DNA from: UBA5189 sp040389445 | Lineage (GTDB): Bacteria > Chloroflexota > Limnocylindria > Limnocylindrales > CSP1-4 | Direction: 5' to 3' | DNA: 64,000 nucleotides | NCBI GenBank assembly: GCA_040389445.1 | Contig: JAZJZX010000003.1 | Coordinates: 85,479-149,478, forward strand | Shown here: in pieces, positions 26,525-35,905 of the stretch | Position numbering within the stretch: position 1 is the stretch's first letter | How the letters are laid out: the number at the start of each line of letters is the position of its first letter | Position numbers and translations under genes: made by a program | Notes under the pieces: model-generated | What the model was told of the DNA's origin: nothing | The model's input: only the letters and a program-made list of their open reading frames with translations | The model's database searches: none

Positions 26525-27754
26525 GTGGCGAGCATGACGACTGATCGACGACGTTCCGGCGCACCGATCGCGGAATCGAGCCGCGACCCGCGGCGTGCAG
26601 GTGCCGGCCTCCGCCGAGCGTTCGTGGCGCTTGCGGTAGCCGCTCTTGGGCTGGCGTCCCTGGCTCCGGCAGTGTTCGCGGCCGAGCCGCTCACCCTCAC
26701 GACGCCGTATCCCGCAGTCGTGGTGGCTCCCGGTGCCAAGGTCAGCTTCAACGTCGCCGTTGCGACGGCCGCACCCGCGCGGGTCGTCCTCTCCCTGTCC
26801 GGAGCGCCGGCCTCGTGGAAGGCATCGCTCCACGGCGGCGGCTTCGTGATTGACGCCGTCGAGACCAACGGGACGGATGCCGGGACGGTTCGGGTCGACC
26901 TCGAAGTGCCCGCAGATGCCACCGGTACGACCAGGCTGACCCTCAAGGGCTCCACGGCGGCCAGCACCGTCGAGCTCGGCCTCGAGGTTCGGGTCGAGGC
27001 GAACGCGACGGGCGACGTCACCCTCAAGACCGATTTCCCGAGCCTGAAGGGCCCGTCCACCCAGACGTTCAACTTCAACCTGACCCTTGCCAACGGAACG
27101 ACCGAGGACCTCACGTTCTCGGTCAACGCGCAGGGCCCCACCGGCTGGACGGTGCAGGCCAACCTGACCGGTCAGGCGCAGGCGGCCAGCGCGGTCGTCA
27201 AGGCCGGGTCGTCGAGCGGCGTCACGGTCTCCGCCATCCCGCCGGTCGGGGCGGCCGCCGGAACGTATGAGATCCAGGTCGTGGCGGTTGCCGGTGAGCG
27301 CACGATCCAGGGCACCCTGTCGGTGGACGTGACCGGAACCTACACGCTGTCGATGGACACATCTGACGGACGTCTCAATGGACGCGGTGCGGCCGGAAGC
27401 GTCAGCCCCCTGGCCATCGTCCTGACGAACACCGGTACGGCCGAGATCACGAACATCAAGCTGACCGGAACCGGCCCCGGGAAGTGGGACATCTCCTTCG
27501 ACCAGCCGACGGTCGCTTCGATCCCCGCCAACCAGTCGGTCACCGTCACGGCGCAGATCAAGCCGTCGGGTGACGCCATCGCGGGGGACTACACGGTCAC
27601 GATCTCGGCCAGCGGCGATCCGGCGGCGCGCGACTCACTCGAGATTCGGTACACCGTCGAGACATCCGTGATCTGGGGCGCGGTGGGCGTGGCGCTCATC
27701 GTCGCCGTGGGAGCCGGCGTCTGGTGGGTCTTCCAGCGCTACGGCCGGCGGTAA
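26525..27754 (+). CDS. NEW3-domain exported protein, C-terminally anchored
   Basis: About 409 residues: signal peptide (FVALAVAALGLASLAPAVFA), then repeated beta-sandwich domains of the NEW3/COG1470 type (VSFNVAVATAAPARVVLSLS, FNFNLTLANGTTEDLTFSV, LAIVLTNTGTAEITNIKLTG). It ends in one membrane helix (VIWGAVGVALIVAVGAGVWWVF) and a basic tail. The bulk is outside the cell. It is the first gene of an operon with an ABC-2 ATPase and permease, 3 bp and then 4-bp-overlap apart, so it is probably a surface partner of the transporter. GTG at 26525 (AGGAG just upstream) or ATG at 26534 starts it. Confidence 0.85.
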   Translation: MASMTTDRRRSGAPIAESSRDPRRAGAGLRRAFVALAVAALGLASLAPAVFAAEPLTLTTPYPAVVVAPGAKVSFNVAVATAAPARVVLSLSGAPASWKASLHGGGFVIDAVETNGTDAGTVRVDLEVPADATGTTRLTLKGSTAASTVELGLEVRVEANATGDVTLKTDFPSLKGPSTQTFNFNLTLANGTTEDLTFSVNAQGPTGWTVQANLTGQAQAASAVVKAGSSSGVTVSAIPPVGAAAGTYEIQVVAVAGERTIQGTLSVDVTGTYTLSMDTSDGRLNGRGAAGSVSPLAIVLTNTGTAEITNIKLTGTGPGKWDISFDQPTVASIPANQSVTVTAQIKPSGDAIAGDYTVTISASGDPAARDSLEIRYTVETSVIWGAVGVALIVAVGAGVWWVFQRYGRR

Positions 27755-27757
27755 TCG

Positions 27758-28825
27758 GTGACGGACATCGCACCGGCACGGCCGTCACGGCGCCGCCGGA
27801 CGGCGCCCGTCGCTGATCCGGCAGCGGCGGCCGCGCCCATCCGCACCCGGGCACTGACCAAGCGCTACGGCGACCTCGTGGCGGTGGATGCCCTCGATCT
27901 CGAGGTCCGGGCCGGCGAGATTTTCGGGCTGCTCGGGCAGAACGGCGCCGGCAAGACCACCACGATCCTGATGCTGCTCGGGCTCACCGAGCCATCGGGA
28001 GGGACGGCGCGCGTCGTGGGACTCGATCCCGCACGGCGGCCGCTCGAGGTCAAGCGTCGGGTCGGGTACCTGCCGGACGCCGTCGGCTTCTACGGCAACC
28101 TGACGGGCCGCGAAAACCTGCGGTACACCGGCCGCCTCAACGGCCTGGCGGACGTGGAGATCGAGGAGCAGATCGCCCATGTCCTCGAGCAGGTCGGGCT
28201 CGTCGGTCGGGCAGACACCCCCACGGACACCTACTCCCGGGGCATGCTCCAGCGTCTGGGCATCGCGGACGCGCTGCTGAAGAGCCCCGACGTGCTGATT
28301 CTCGACGAGCCGACGACTTCGATCGACCCGATCGGCGTGGTCGAGATCCTGGATCTGCTGCGCTCGCTGGTCCAGGCGCGCGGGATGACGATCCTGCTCT
28401 CGAGCCACCTCCTCGGACAGGTCCAGTCGGTCTGCGACCGCGTCGGGATCTTTGCCGCGGGCCGGCTGATCGGCGTCGGGACGGTGGCCGAACTCGCAGA
28501 ACGATTCGGCGACGGAGCCGCCCATATCGAGATCGCCGTTGCGACTGACGGAGACGGGGAGTCCGCCCCGGATCCGCAGAGCACCCTGGCCGCCATCGAG
28601 CACGTTTCGTCGGTGGGCTGGGATGCCCCGACCGGGACCTGGCATGTGGCCGTCCGGCCGATGGAGGAATCCGGAAGAGTTCGCGAGGCCATCCTTCGGG
28701 CCGCCGTTGAGCGCGGGCTTCGACTGACCTCGCTCCGCGTCCTGGAACCATCCCTGGACGACATCTATCGAACCGCGGTCGCGGGCATGCCCCGCGCCGG
28801 CGTCACCACGGAGGTTGGGGCATGA
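27758..28825 (+). CDS. ABC transporter ATP-binding protein
   Basis: A 355-residue ATPase of the ABC-2 (DrrA/CcmA-like) class. Walker A is GLLGQNGAGKTTT, the signature is TYSRGMLQRLGIADALL (LSGGQ variant typical of this class), Walker B is VLILDEPTTSIDP, and the H-loop is LLSSHLLGQ. The C-terminal 90 residues form the usual regulatory extension. A GTG starts it 3 bp after the NEW3 gene; the stop overlaps the permease start. It powers the next gene product; the cargo is unknown, with lipid, antibiotic or surface polymer export all possible. Confidence 0.95.
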   Translation: MTDIAPARPSRRRRTAPVADPAAAAAPIRTRALTKRYGDLVAVDALDLEVRAGEIFGLLGQNGAGKTTTILMLLGLTEPSGGTARVVGLDPARRPLEVKRRVGYLPDAVGFYGNLTGRENLRYTGRLNGLADVEIEEQIAHVLEQVGLVGRADTPTDTYSRGMLQRLGIADALLKSPDVLILDEPTTSIDPIGVVEILDLLRSLVQARGMTILLSSHLLGQVQSVCDRVGIFAAGRLIGVGTVAELAERFGDGAAHIEIAVATDGDGESAPDPQSTLAAIEHVSSVGWDAPTGTWHVAVRPMEESGRVREAILRAAVERGLRLTSLRVLEPSLDDIYRTAVAGMPRAGVTTEVGA

Positions 28826-29829
28826 CGGCTGAAGCGGCTGCGGCGTTGTCGGGCCTTCACGGTCGCGCCCCAGGCTGGCGAATCGTGGCCCGCAAGGAAT
28901 TCGCGGATCACATCTCGAGCGCCCGATTCATGGTCCTGCTGCTGGTGCTCGGTGCGGCTGCCATCGTCCCGCTCTATTTCGCCTCGGACACCATCCGTTC
29001 GGTGGCCTCACAGGTCACCGACACCCGGGATGCGTTCCTCGCCCTGTTCCTCGTCAGCCCGAAGGGCGTGCCGATCCCGAACGTCTTCAACTTCGTCGGG
29101 ATCGTGGCGCCCCTGCTCGGTGTCGCCTTCGCCTTCGACGCGATCAACAGCGAGCGGACCGACGGCACCCTGCCGCGGCTGCTCTCGCAGCCGATCTATC
29201 GCGATGATGTCGTCAACGGCAAGTTTGCGGCCGGCCTCGCGGCGATCAGCCTGGTGCTGCTTGCCGTCGTCGGCGTGATCTCCGGATTCGGGATCGTGCG
29301 CCTCGGCATCATCCCCAGCCCTGACGAAGTCGTGCGGCTGCTGGCATGGCTGGCGCTCACCGTGCTGTGGGTGAGCCTCTGGCTCGCCTTCGGGTTGCTG
29401 CTCTCGGTCGTCATCCGGCGGGCGGCGACGGCCGCACTCGTCGGGTTCGGCGTATGGCTCCTGGTCGCGATCTTCGGGCAGCTGATCGTCAGCCTGATCG
29501 CCGGGATCGTGGCACCCGTTGCCAACGCGGGTTCCATCGAGGAGGCGCTGTCACTGACGGCGTTGTCGGCCACGATCGCCCGGCTCCTGCCCTTGACGCT
29601 CTACCAGGAGGCCTCGGCGGTCCTGCTGAATCCGACGGTCACGACCGTCTCGACTCCCACGACCATCGGCCAATGGCAGCAATGGCAGCAGCAGGCCCAG
29701 GGCCAGCTCCTGTCCTTCGATCAGAGCGCCCTGCTCGTATGGCCCCATCTCGTGGTCCTGGTGGCGATGACGGCGGCCTGCTTCGCGGCGGGCTATGTCA
29801 TGTTCATGCGCCAGGAAGTCCGGGCCTAG
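28822..29829 (+). CDS. ABC-2 type transporter permease
   Basis: A 335-residue membrane protein with about six helices. It starts with the amphipathic GWRIVARKEFADHISSARF segment of ABC-2 permeases. The NosY-like motif FDAINSERTDGTLPRLLSQP is at about 105-125. An extracytoplasmic loop with Gln-rich QWQQWQQQAQGQ precedes the last helix. The ATG overlaps the ATPase stop by 4 bp. It forms the channel half of the NEW3-ABC exporter. Confidence 0.93.
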   Translation: MTAEAAAALSGLHGRAPGWRIVARKEFADHISSARFMVLLLVLGAAAIVPLYFASDTIRSVASQVTDTRDAFLALFLVSPKGVPIPNVFNFVGIVAPLLGVAFAFDAINSERTDGTLPRLLSQPIYRDDVVNGKFAAGLAAISLVLLAVVGVISGFGIVRLGIIPSPDEVVRLLAWLALTVLWVSLWLAFGLLLSVVIRRAATAALVGFGVWLLVAIFGQLIVSLIAGIVAPVANAGSIEEALSLTALSATIARLLPLTLYQEASAVLLNPTVTTVSTPTTIGQWQQWQQQAQGQLLSFDQSALLVWPHLVVLVAMTAACFAAGYVMFMRQEVRA

Positions 29830-29874
29830 CGATTCGGGTCAGCCACGCACCCGCGGGCGGGCTAGAGTTCGACC

Positions 29875-30540
29875 ATGCCTGCGCCGCGCTGCTCCTGCTG
29901 CTACGACAAGGCGTTCGATGAAGCGTTCGCCGCGTCCGAACTGCGCCTCTATCGGCGCAAGGGACCCGGCCGCGCCTCACGAGCCGTCGCCGAGGCACTT
30001 GCTCGTCCCCGGGTCGACGGCCTGACGGTCCTGGACATCGGCGCCGGCGTCGGCGCCGTGCACCAGCTGCTCCTCGAGCGCGGTGCCGCATCGGCGACCG
30101 ACGTTGACGCGTCCGCACCGTACCTCGGTGCTGCGCGCGAAGAGGCCGAGGCCCGCGGGCTCACCGACCGGGTCACCTTTCGGCATGGCGATTTCGTGGC
30201 CCTCGCGCCGGAGATCGAGGCCGCGGACCTCGTGGCCCTGGATCGTGTCGTGTGCTGCTACCGGGATGTCGACGCGCTCGTCGGACGCGCCGCCGAACGG
30301 ACGCGTCGCCGGCTCGCCATCACCTTGCCGCCCGACATCTGGCTTGCCCGGGCCGTGATCCGGCTCCTGAACACCTGGGAGTGGCTCACCCGCTCCGACC
30401 TCCGGATCTACGGGCACTCCCACGCCCGCGTGGTCGAAGCGGCCCGGGCGGCCGGCCTCGTGCCGGTGAGCAGTGCTGCGGTGCGCTCGTGGCGTCTGCT
30501 CGTCTTCGAGCGGCCAATCCTTACTTCGGATAGCCAGTGA
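29875..30540 (+). CDS. Class I SAM-dependent methyltransferase
   Basis: A 221-residue Rossmann methyltransferase. SAM motif I is VLDIGAGVGAVHQLLLERGA; the acidic residue ending strand 2 is ATDVDASAPYL; motif IV is ADLVALDRVVCCY. The N-terminus carries CSCCYDKAF, a small Cys cluster. The build resembles small-molecule methyltransferases such as the magnesium-protoporphyrin type, but no chlorophyll genes are near, so the substrate is open. It converges with and overlaps the FGGY kinase gene by 20 bp. Confidence 0.88.
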   Translation: MPAPRCSCCYDKAFDEAFAASELRLYRRKGPGRASRAVAEALARPRVDGLTVLDIGAGVGAVHQLLLERGAASATDVDASAPYLGAAREEAEARGLTDRVTFRHGDFVALAPEIEAADLVALDRVVCCYRDVDALVGRAAERTRRRLAITLPPDIWLARAVIRLLNTWEWLTRSDLRIYGHSHARVVEAARAAGLVPVSSAAVRSWRLLVFERPILTSDSQ

Positions 30541-32080
30541 TGCGGCGGATCTCGAGGTACAACGGGCGCAGACGGTCGTACATCGGCAGGTAGACCGAGC
30601 GGTAGAGGTCCTCGTAGATCCGGCTGGCGTCACGCGACGGCTCGAACCGCTCCCCGATACGCACCATTTCAGCCACGGCCGTGAGCGGATCCGGGTGGAT
30701 CCCGAGGCCGATCGCCGCATCGATGGCGGCCCCGAGGCCGGCGGCCTCGTGCGTGTGCGGACGACTGGCCGGAATGCCGAAGACGTCGGCGAAGAGCTGC
30801 ACCGCCGCCCCCGACTGCGACCCGCCGCCGGACACACGGAGCTCCCGGATCCCGACGCCGCTGCGCTTCACCGTCCGCTCCGCGCCTTCGCGGAGACCGT
30901 AGGCAAGACCCTCGAGGATCGCCCGATAGATGTGGGCACGGCCGTGGACGTCCCCGAACCCGACGATGGCACCCTTGGCTTCCGGGCCCGGATAGCGAAC
31001 GCCGGGCATCCAGTAGGGCTGAAGGACGAGACCCATCGATCCGGGCGGGGAGGCGGCGAGGAGATCATCGAACAGCGCCTCCGGCGGCACATCCAGCGCC
31101 GCTCCGCGCGCGATCTCGGCCGCGCCGAATTCGCGCTTGAACCATTCCACCATCCAGAACCCGCGGAGGACCTGGAGCTCCACCAGCCACGCGCCGGGGA
31201 GCGCGGCGGGGTAGGGCGGCAGGAGCGGGATCGCCTCGAGGTAGCGGCGGTGGGTCGTGCCGATGGTGGCCGTGGTGCCGAACGACAGGGCGGCGACGTC
31301 CGGCGTCACGGCGCCGGCCCCGAGGGCCTCTGCCTGCTTGTCCCCGGCCGATGCGATGAGCGGAATTCCGGCCGCCAGACCCAGATGCGCGGCGGCGGCC
31401 GCGGTCAGCTCCCCGAGCGTGCCGGTGGGGTCCACGAGCTCGGGCAGCCATGTCCGATCGAAGTTGGCGACCTGCCACTTCCAGTCGAGCCTGCCGGCCC
31501 ACCGCGACCGCTTGAAATCGAACGGCAGGTATCCGACCTGCGCGGCCGAGGAATCCGTCCATCGACCGACGAACCTGGCTGTGAGCCACGATGACAGCAC
31601 GCCGTAGCGCCGGATCCGGCGCCAGACGGACGGTTCATACCGTTCGATCCAGTTTGCTTCGCAGTCGGCCTGGAATCGGGCGACGGTGTCGCGGACCCGG
31701 GCGGCACGAAAGGCAAGCCCCCACGCGCCGCCCACCGGGGCCAGTCCGTCCGTCTGGCGTTGATCCAGCCAGACGATGGCCGGCCGAAGCGGCTTCCCGT
31801 CCGCATCCGCCACGACGATCGTGACGCGCTGCGTCGTCAGGCCGACACCGGCCACGGAATCCGGCCGCGCCGCCGGATCGGCCCACAAACGCCGGCAGGC
31901 TTCGCCGATCGCTTCCCACCAGACCTCGGGGTCCTGCTCGGCCCACCCGGGTTGTGGCGATTCGTAGGGCTCCACCGCGACGCGACCCATGGCGACCAGG
32001 GCGCCTTGCGGGTGGAACAGGAGCGCCCTGACGCTCTGCGTGCCCACGTCGATCGCGAGCAGATGATCGGCTGAACCCAC
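30521..32080 (-). CDS. FGGY-family carbohydrate kinase
   Basis: A 519-residue sugar kinase. LLAIDVGTQSVRALLF is the phosphate-1 loop, WLDQRQTDG the substrate strand, GDKQAEALGAGAV and LSFGTTATIGTT form the central ATP site, and RVSGGGSQSGAAVQLFADV is the C-terminal FGGY signature. The GTG at 32080 is set by AGGAGGG 4 bases upstream. It differs from the glycerol kinase at 53.7 kb. Substrate is probably a pentulose or other polyol (xylulokinase-like), not provable here. The 70 bp before it separate it from the SCO1664 gene on the same strand. Confidence 0.9.
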   Translation of the reverse strand: MGSADHLLAIDVGTQSVRALLFHPQGALVAMGRVAVEPYESPQPGWAEQDPEVWWEAIGEACRRLWADPAARPDSVAGVGLTTQRVTIVVADADGKPLRPAIVWLDQRQTDGLAPVGGAWGLAFRAARVRDTVARFQADCEANWIERYEPSVWRRIRRYGVLSSWLTARFVGRWTDSSAAQVGYLPFDFKRSRWAGRLDWKWQVANFDRTWLPELVDPTGTLGELTAAAAAHLGLAAGIPLIASAGDKQAEALGAGAVTPDVAALSFGTTATIGTTHRRYLEAIPLLPPYPAALPGAWLVELQVLRGFWMVEWFKREFGAAEIARGAALDVPPEALFDDLLAASPPGSMGLVLQPYWMPGVRYPGPEAKGAIVGFGDVHGRAHIYRAILEGLAYGLREGAERTVKRSGVGIRELRVSGGGSQSGAAVQLFADVFGIPASRPHTHEAAGLGAAIDAAIGLGIHPDPLTAVAEMVRIGERFEPSRDASRIYEDLYRSVYLPMYDRLRPLYLEIRRITGYPK

Positions 32081-32150
32081 GGGACCCTCCTGCTGCCTAT
32101 CCTGACCGATCCGCGCCGAGCCGGGAGCCTCTCGAGGCCCGTCGCTGCCC

Positions 32151-32927
32151 TCAGAACACCGGAGAGGGAACGGCCGGCCAGTTTCGGCCGGGGCGCGGGA
32201 ACTTGCCACGCCGGAGCAGTGCGGCGCAGCGCCGGCGGATGGCGGTCACCTCGCGGCGCGCGAGGAGCGTCCGAAGGTCTGCGCCGAGGTCGCCGTCCAG
32301 GGCCATCAGCACCCGCTCGATCCCGGCGATCTCATCGGGCTCCAGCGGTTCGCCCATCCAGCCCCAGAGCACGGTGCGGAGCTTGGGCACCGTCGAAAAT
32401 GTCACCCCGTGGTCGACGCCGAAGACATGCCCGCCCGGTACCGGGAGCAGGTGTCCGCCCTTCCGGTCCGTGTTGTTGACGATCGCATCGAACACGGCCA
32501 TCCGGCGCAGCCGCTCGTCCGGGCGCAGCACCATCGCCATGACATCCGCCTCGGGATCCAGGTGAATCCACTGCTGGACCATGCCCTCGCCGAACGGTCC
32601 TTCTCGATGAACGGTGGGCGGCACGAGTCGCCACCCGAGCGCCTCCGAGACGAGAAACGCCGCCACCTCGCGGCGGGCAAGCGTCCCGGGCGGGAAGTCC
32701 GCGAGGGGCCGTTCGGCGATCGTCGCCTTGTACACGGCGTGGAACGGTTCGGTCAGGTCGGGGTGATGGACCAGGACCACGAGTGCCTGATTGGAAGACC
32801 CGGGCAGCCGACCGAGGACCTCGAGGTCTCCATCGCGGATCCCCCGAAGCGTTGCGGCGTCCGCGGCTTGCGTCTCAGTTGACGTACTGGCCGTTCCGAC
32901 GCGGACAGATGTGCCCCTGCGGATCAA
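32151..32927 (-). CDS. SCO1664-family protein (phosphoinositide-kinase-like fold)
   Basis: A protein of about 240-258 residues of the TIGR03843 type: LEVLGRLPGSSNQALVVLV, PFHAVYKATIAERPLADFP, RREVAAFLVSEALGWRLVPP, MAVFDAIVNNTDRKGGHLLP (catalytic-like Asn-Asn-x-Asp-Arg-Lys) and FGVDHGVTF. The family has a kinase-like fold of unknown substrate and travels with DUF3090 in Actinobacteria. No normal start lies at the natural N-terminus. The nearest is a TTG at 32927, 53 bp inside the DUF3090 gene. Translation is probably coupled. The stop and domain are secure; the start is not. Confidence 0.85.
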   Translation of the reverse strand: MIRRGTSVRVGTASTSTETQAADAATLRGIRDGDLEVLGRLPGSSNQALVVLVHHPDLTEPFHAVYKATIAERPLADFPPGTLARREVAAFLVSEALGWRLVPPTVHREGPFGEGMVQQWIHLDPEADVMAMVLRPDERLRRMAVFDAIVNNTDRKGGHLLPVPGGHVFGVDHGVTFSTVPKLRTVLWGWMGEPLEPDEIAGIERVLMALDGDLGADLRTLLARREVTAIRRRCAALLRRGKFPRPGRNWPAVPSPVF

Positions 32928-33477
32928 GCGGATTGCCGCACAGCGGGCAGGGCGGTCGACCGGCCCGGACGACCCGTACGGCGCGCTCCACGAACGCCCG
33001 CGCCACAACCGCGCTGAGATGCACGCGCAGGATGTCGGGGCCGTCCGGATCGTCGGCGGCGAGGAGTTGCTCGATGGCCGCCGCGACCGAATCCTCATCC
33101 GGTTCTTCTTCGTCGTCTTCGGCCGGCTCGTCCTCATCGGTGATCGCGCGCGCCTCGATGAGGACGCGTTCGAGGTCGCCGTCCCAGCCGAGGGTCAGCG
33201 TTCCGGCCCGAAATGCCTCGAGCAGCGGTTCGTCGAGCGGCGCGACGTCTTCAACGGGCCGGTCCGGCCCGAGGTTCACCACCCCCCGTTCATCGAGTTC
33301 GAACAAGAGGTGGCCGAGGCGTTCGGCAAGAGCCGCGACCTGGACCTTCTCGAGGGAGACGCTGACCACCCGGGAGCCGGCCCTGGCCTGGAGGAAGAAC
33401 GTCCTGTTCCCGGGCTCGCCAACGGTGCCCGCAACGAAACGATCGGGTGGGTCGAAGACGAAGGTGCGACGTGCCAT
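32875..33477 (-). CDS. DUF3090 family protein
   Basis: A 200-residue protein of the TIGR03847/DUF3090 type: FVFDPPDRFVAGTVGEPGNRTFFLQA at the start (shown in part), an acidic central stretch (EDEPAEDDEEEPDED) and a C-terminal zinc ribbon CPLCGNPLDPQGHICPR. Its function is unknown; it is found next to SCO1664-family genes and sometimes a histidine phosphatase, none of which is seen upstream here. The pair is conserved enough to suggest one complex. Confidence 0.92.
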   Translation of the reverse strand: MARRTFVFDPPDRFVAGTVGEPGNRTFFLQARAGSRVVSVSLEKVQVAALAERLGHLLFELDERGVVNLGPDRPVEDVAPLDEPLLEAFRAGTLTLGWDGDLERVLIEARAITDEDEPAEDDEEEPDEDSVAAAIEQLLAADDPDGPDILRVHLSAVVARAFVERAVRVVRAGRPPCPLCGNPLDPQGHICPRRNGQYVN

Positions 33478-33527
33478 GGATCGACTCTACCGGATTCCGG
33501 GGTCGGACCAGATCGGCGGCCGGGTCG

Positions 33528-35096
33528 TCAGGCGACCGTGAACGGAATCCGGTGCCAGCCCCGGGCGCCATTTGGGTCGGGACGGGTGACGACCTCGGTC
33601 TGCGTCTCGCCCGTCGAATCGGTGGCACGCACCCGGGCGGTGTGGCTGCCGGAAGTCGCCACCCATGGGTATTCCCACTGGACCCAGGTCGCGGCGGAGA
33701 TCGGCGCGGACAGCGTCGCGTCGCGGAAATCGCCGTCGTCGAGGGAGACCTCGACGCGGGAGATGCCTCGATCCGGAGCCCAGGCAACGCCGGCGATCTT
33801 CATCGGACCGGCCGGGATCTGCGTGTTTCGTGGCGGGACGTCGATCCGGGACTGGGTCAGGATCGGCGCCTCCTTCGACCAGCCCAGCGGGATCCAGTAG
33901 GCATCGAATGCTTCGAGGGTGGTGAACTCCAGCTCCTTCAGCCATTTCGTCGCGGAGACGTAGCCGTACAGGCCCGGGACGACGACCCGAGCGGGATAGC
34001 CGTGCTCGCGCGTGAGCGGAGCGCCGTTCATCCCGATCGCGATCATCGGCTCGCGCTCCGGATTCATGATCCAGGCCGTGGGCGAGCCGGCCGTCCAGCC
34101 ATCGACCGAGCGTCCGACCATCTGCGTTGCCCCGGGTTTCACGCCGGCGAGGTCGAGGACGTCCCGGAGTCGAACGCCGGTCCACTTGGTATTCCCGACC
34201 AGGTCGCCGCCGACGCGATTGCTGACGCAGGCAATGGTCACGAACTGCTCGATGATCGGCAACTCGATGAGTTGCGCGTAGGTGAGCGTCACCTCACGCT
34301 CAACCATGCCGTGGATTCGCAACTGCCACGTGTTTCGGTCGATGTTCGGCGGAATCAGGGCCGTGTCGATGCGGTAGAAGTCCTCGGTCGGTACGACGAT
34401 CGGGGTCAGGCCCGGGATGGCGAGGTCCGCGCCGGCCGGCAGTGCCACCGGATCAGGCACGTTCGGGAGCTCGCCCGGCCTCGTGACGCGCTGGCGATCG
34501 AGGAGGGTGCGGCCCACGGCCGATGCCGCAACGGAACCGACGGCCACCAGTCCACCCCGGATCAGCAGGGTGCGTCGGGACCAGTCCGGCATGACGGCAC
34601 CCGGCATGGCTGTCCGCGGCGCCATCCCTCGAGCCAGCCGGAGCAGGCGGTCGAGCGCGGTCGCACCGACGGCGAACTCGGCGAGGGCGCCGCCCACGGC
34701 CAGGGTCAGCACCGTGTCCGGATCCCGCAGCCCCGCCACCAGCCCGAGAGCCACGAACGCCCCGATGACCCCCATCGCGACACCCGGTCGCGTGCGCCCG
34801 ATCAGCCCGACGCATGCGCCGACGACGAGCGCGACCGTGAGTACCAGGATCTCCAGCGCGAGCTTGTCGGCGGTTCCGAAGAGGGAGACGACGAATTCCT
34901 TGGCGCCCGGCGGCTGGAGGTCGATGACCTGGCGTCCGACCGAGAGGATCGGGGATGGGACGCCGGCGAGGACGCCGGCCAGCAACTCGCCGGCGGCGAG
35001 CGCCGCTCCGGTCGCGACCATGCCGACCAGCGCGGCCGCCCGGCGGTTGGGACCGGGCTGGAGGGCGTCGCGCGTGACGGTCGGGGATCCGCTCAT
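33528..35096 (-). CDS. Molybdopterin-dependent sulfite-oxidase-type oxidoreductase, membrane-anchored
   Basis: A 522-residue protein with about four N-terminal membrane helices (to residue about 150), then a sulfite-oxidase-fold domain. The molybdenum-ligand Cys is in VTIACVSNRVGGDLVGN. Further family segments are TKWTGVRLRDVLDLAGV and EHGYPARVVVPGLYGYVSAT, and a C-terminal Mo-co dimerisation domain (VEVSLDDGDF, HTARVRATDSTGETQ). The catalytic domain would face outside the membrane. No heme domain or partner is adjacent. The substrate could be sulfite, a sulfoxide or nitrate-like oxyanion. Confidence 0.93.
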   Translation of the reverse strand: MSGSPTVTRDALQPGPNRRAAALVGMVATGAALAAGELLAGVLAGVPSPILSVGRQVIDLQPPGAKEFVVSLFGTADKLALEILVLTVALVVGACVGLIGRTRPGVAMGVIGAFVALGLVAGLRDPDTVLTLAVGGALAEFAVGATALDRLLRLARGMAPRTAMPGAVMPDWSRRTLLIRGGLVAVGSVAASAVGRTLLDRQRVTRPGELPNVPDPVALPAGADLAIPGLTPIVVPTEDFYRIDTALIPPNIDRNTWQLRIHGMVEREVTLTYAQLIELPIIEQFVTIACVSNRVGGDLVGNTKWTGVRLRDVLDLAGVKPGATQMVGRSVDGWTAGSPTAWIMNPEREPMIAIGMNGAPLTREHGYPARVVVPGLYGYVSATKWLKELEFTTLEAFDAYWIPLGWSKEAPILTQSRIDVPPRNTQIPAGPMKIAGVAWAPDRGISRVEVSLDDGDFRDATLSAPISAATWVQWEYPWVATSGSHTARVRATDSTGETQTEVVTRPDPNGARGWHRIPFTVA

Positions 35097-35199
35097 GGGG
35101 CGACCATACCGCGGAACGCGTGACGCCTTGGTGACGGCGCCGCGGCTGGACGATCGGTTGAGTGGCTATGATGGCAAACATGCCTCCGACCGACCGACG

Positions 35200-35883
35200 A
35201 TGATCAACATCGACCTCCAGCTGGACCTCGCCGTCCGGTTGATCATCGCCGCCGCGCTCGGTGCCGCCGTCGGTGCGGAGCGGGAGATCCACGGGCATCC
35301 CGCGGGCATACGAACCCACATGCTGGTCGCTCTCGGATCGGCCCTCTTCACGGTGCTCTCGATCTACGGCTTCACGGTGGACGGCGCGCCCCCAGGGTCC
35401 ATCGATCCGGCCCGCATCGCGGCGCAGATCGTGTCCGGCATCGGCTTCCTCGGCGCCGGCGCGATCCTCAAGGACGGCGTGGTGATCCGTGGTCTGACGA
35501 CGGCCGCAAGCCTGTGGGCCACCTCTGCGGTCGGCATGGCCGCGGGCGCCGGCGAATACATCGTGGCCGCCGTCGGCGGGGTGATCATCCTGACCAGCCT
35601 GTGGCCGATCAATGCGCTGGCCGAACGCCTCCGCGGGACGCATCTTCCCGAGCTCCAGCTGCGTCTCGCGCTCGTGCAGGTCGAGGCGCTCGGGGACATT
35701 TCCACGATCCTGAGCAACGCCAAGCTCGACATCGCATCGATCCAGACGCAGCGCCTCGGCAAGGACAGCTACCGGGCCGACCTGTCCGTGCGCGGTCGCA
35801 CCAATGCCGGGATCGCGATGGCTCTCGAGGCGATCGCAAAGATCCCCGGCGTGGACATCGTCTCCACCAGTCGCTCCGACTGA
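35200..35883 (+). CDS. MgtC/SapB family protein
   Basis: A 227-residue membrane protein with about four helices and the MgtC core: IIAAALGAAVGAEREIHG, GIRTHMLVALGSALFT, GIGFLGAGAILKDG and GLTTAASLWATSAVGMA. A C-terminal ACT-like domain follows (LRLALVQVEALGDISTILSN). MgtC proteins modulate ATP synthase or act in low-Mg survival; the exact job of this branch is unknown. The ATG at 35200 is chosen; no gene lies between it and the divergent oxidoreductase. Confidence 0.92.
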   Translation: MINIDLQLDLAVRLIIAAALGAAVGAEREIHGHPAGIRTHMLVALGSALFTVLSIYGFTVDGAPPGSIDPARIAAQIVSGIGFLGAGAILKDGVVIRGLTTAASLWATSAVGMAAGAGEYIVAAVGGVIILTSLWPINALAERLRGTHLPELQLRLALVQVEALGDISTILSNAKLDIASIQTQRLGKDSYRADLSVRGRTNAGIAMALEAIAKIPGVDIVSTSRSD

Positions 35884-35905
35884 ACGGGCGCGGCCCGTCG
35901 GGTCC

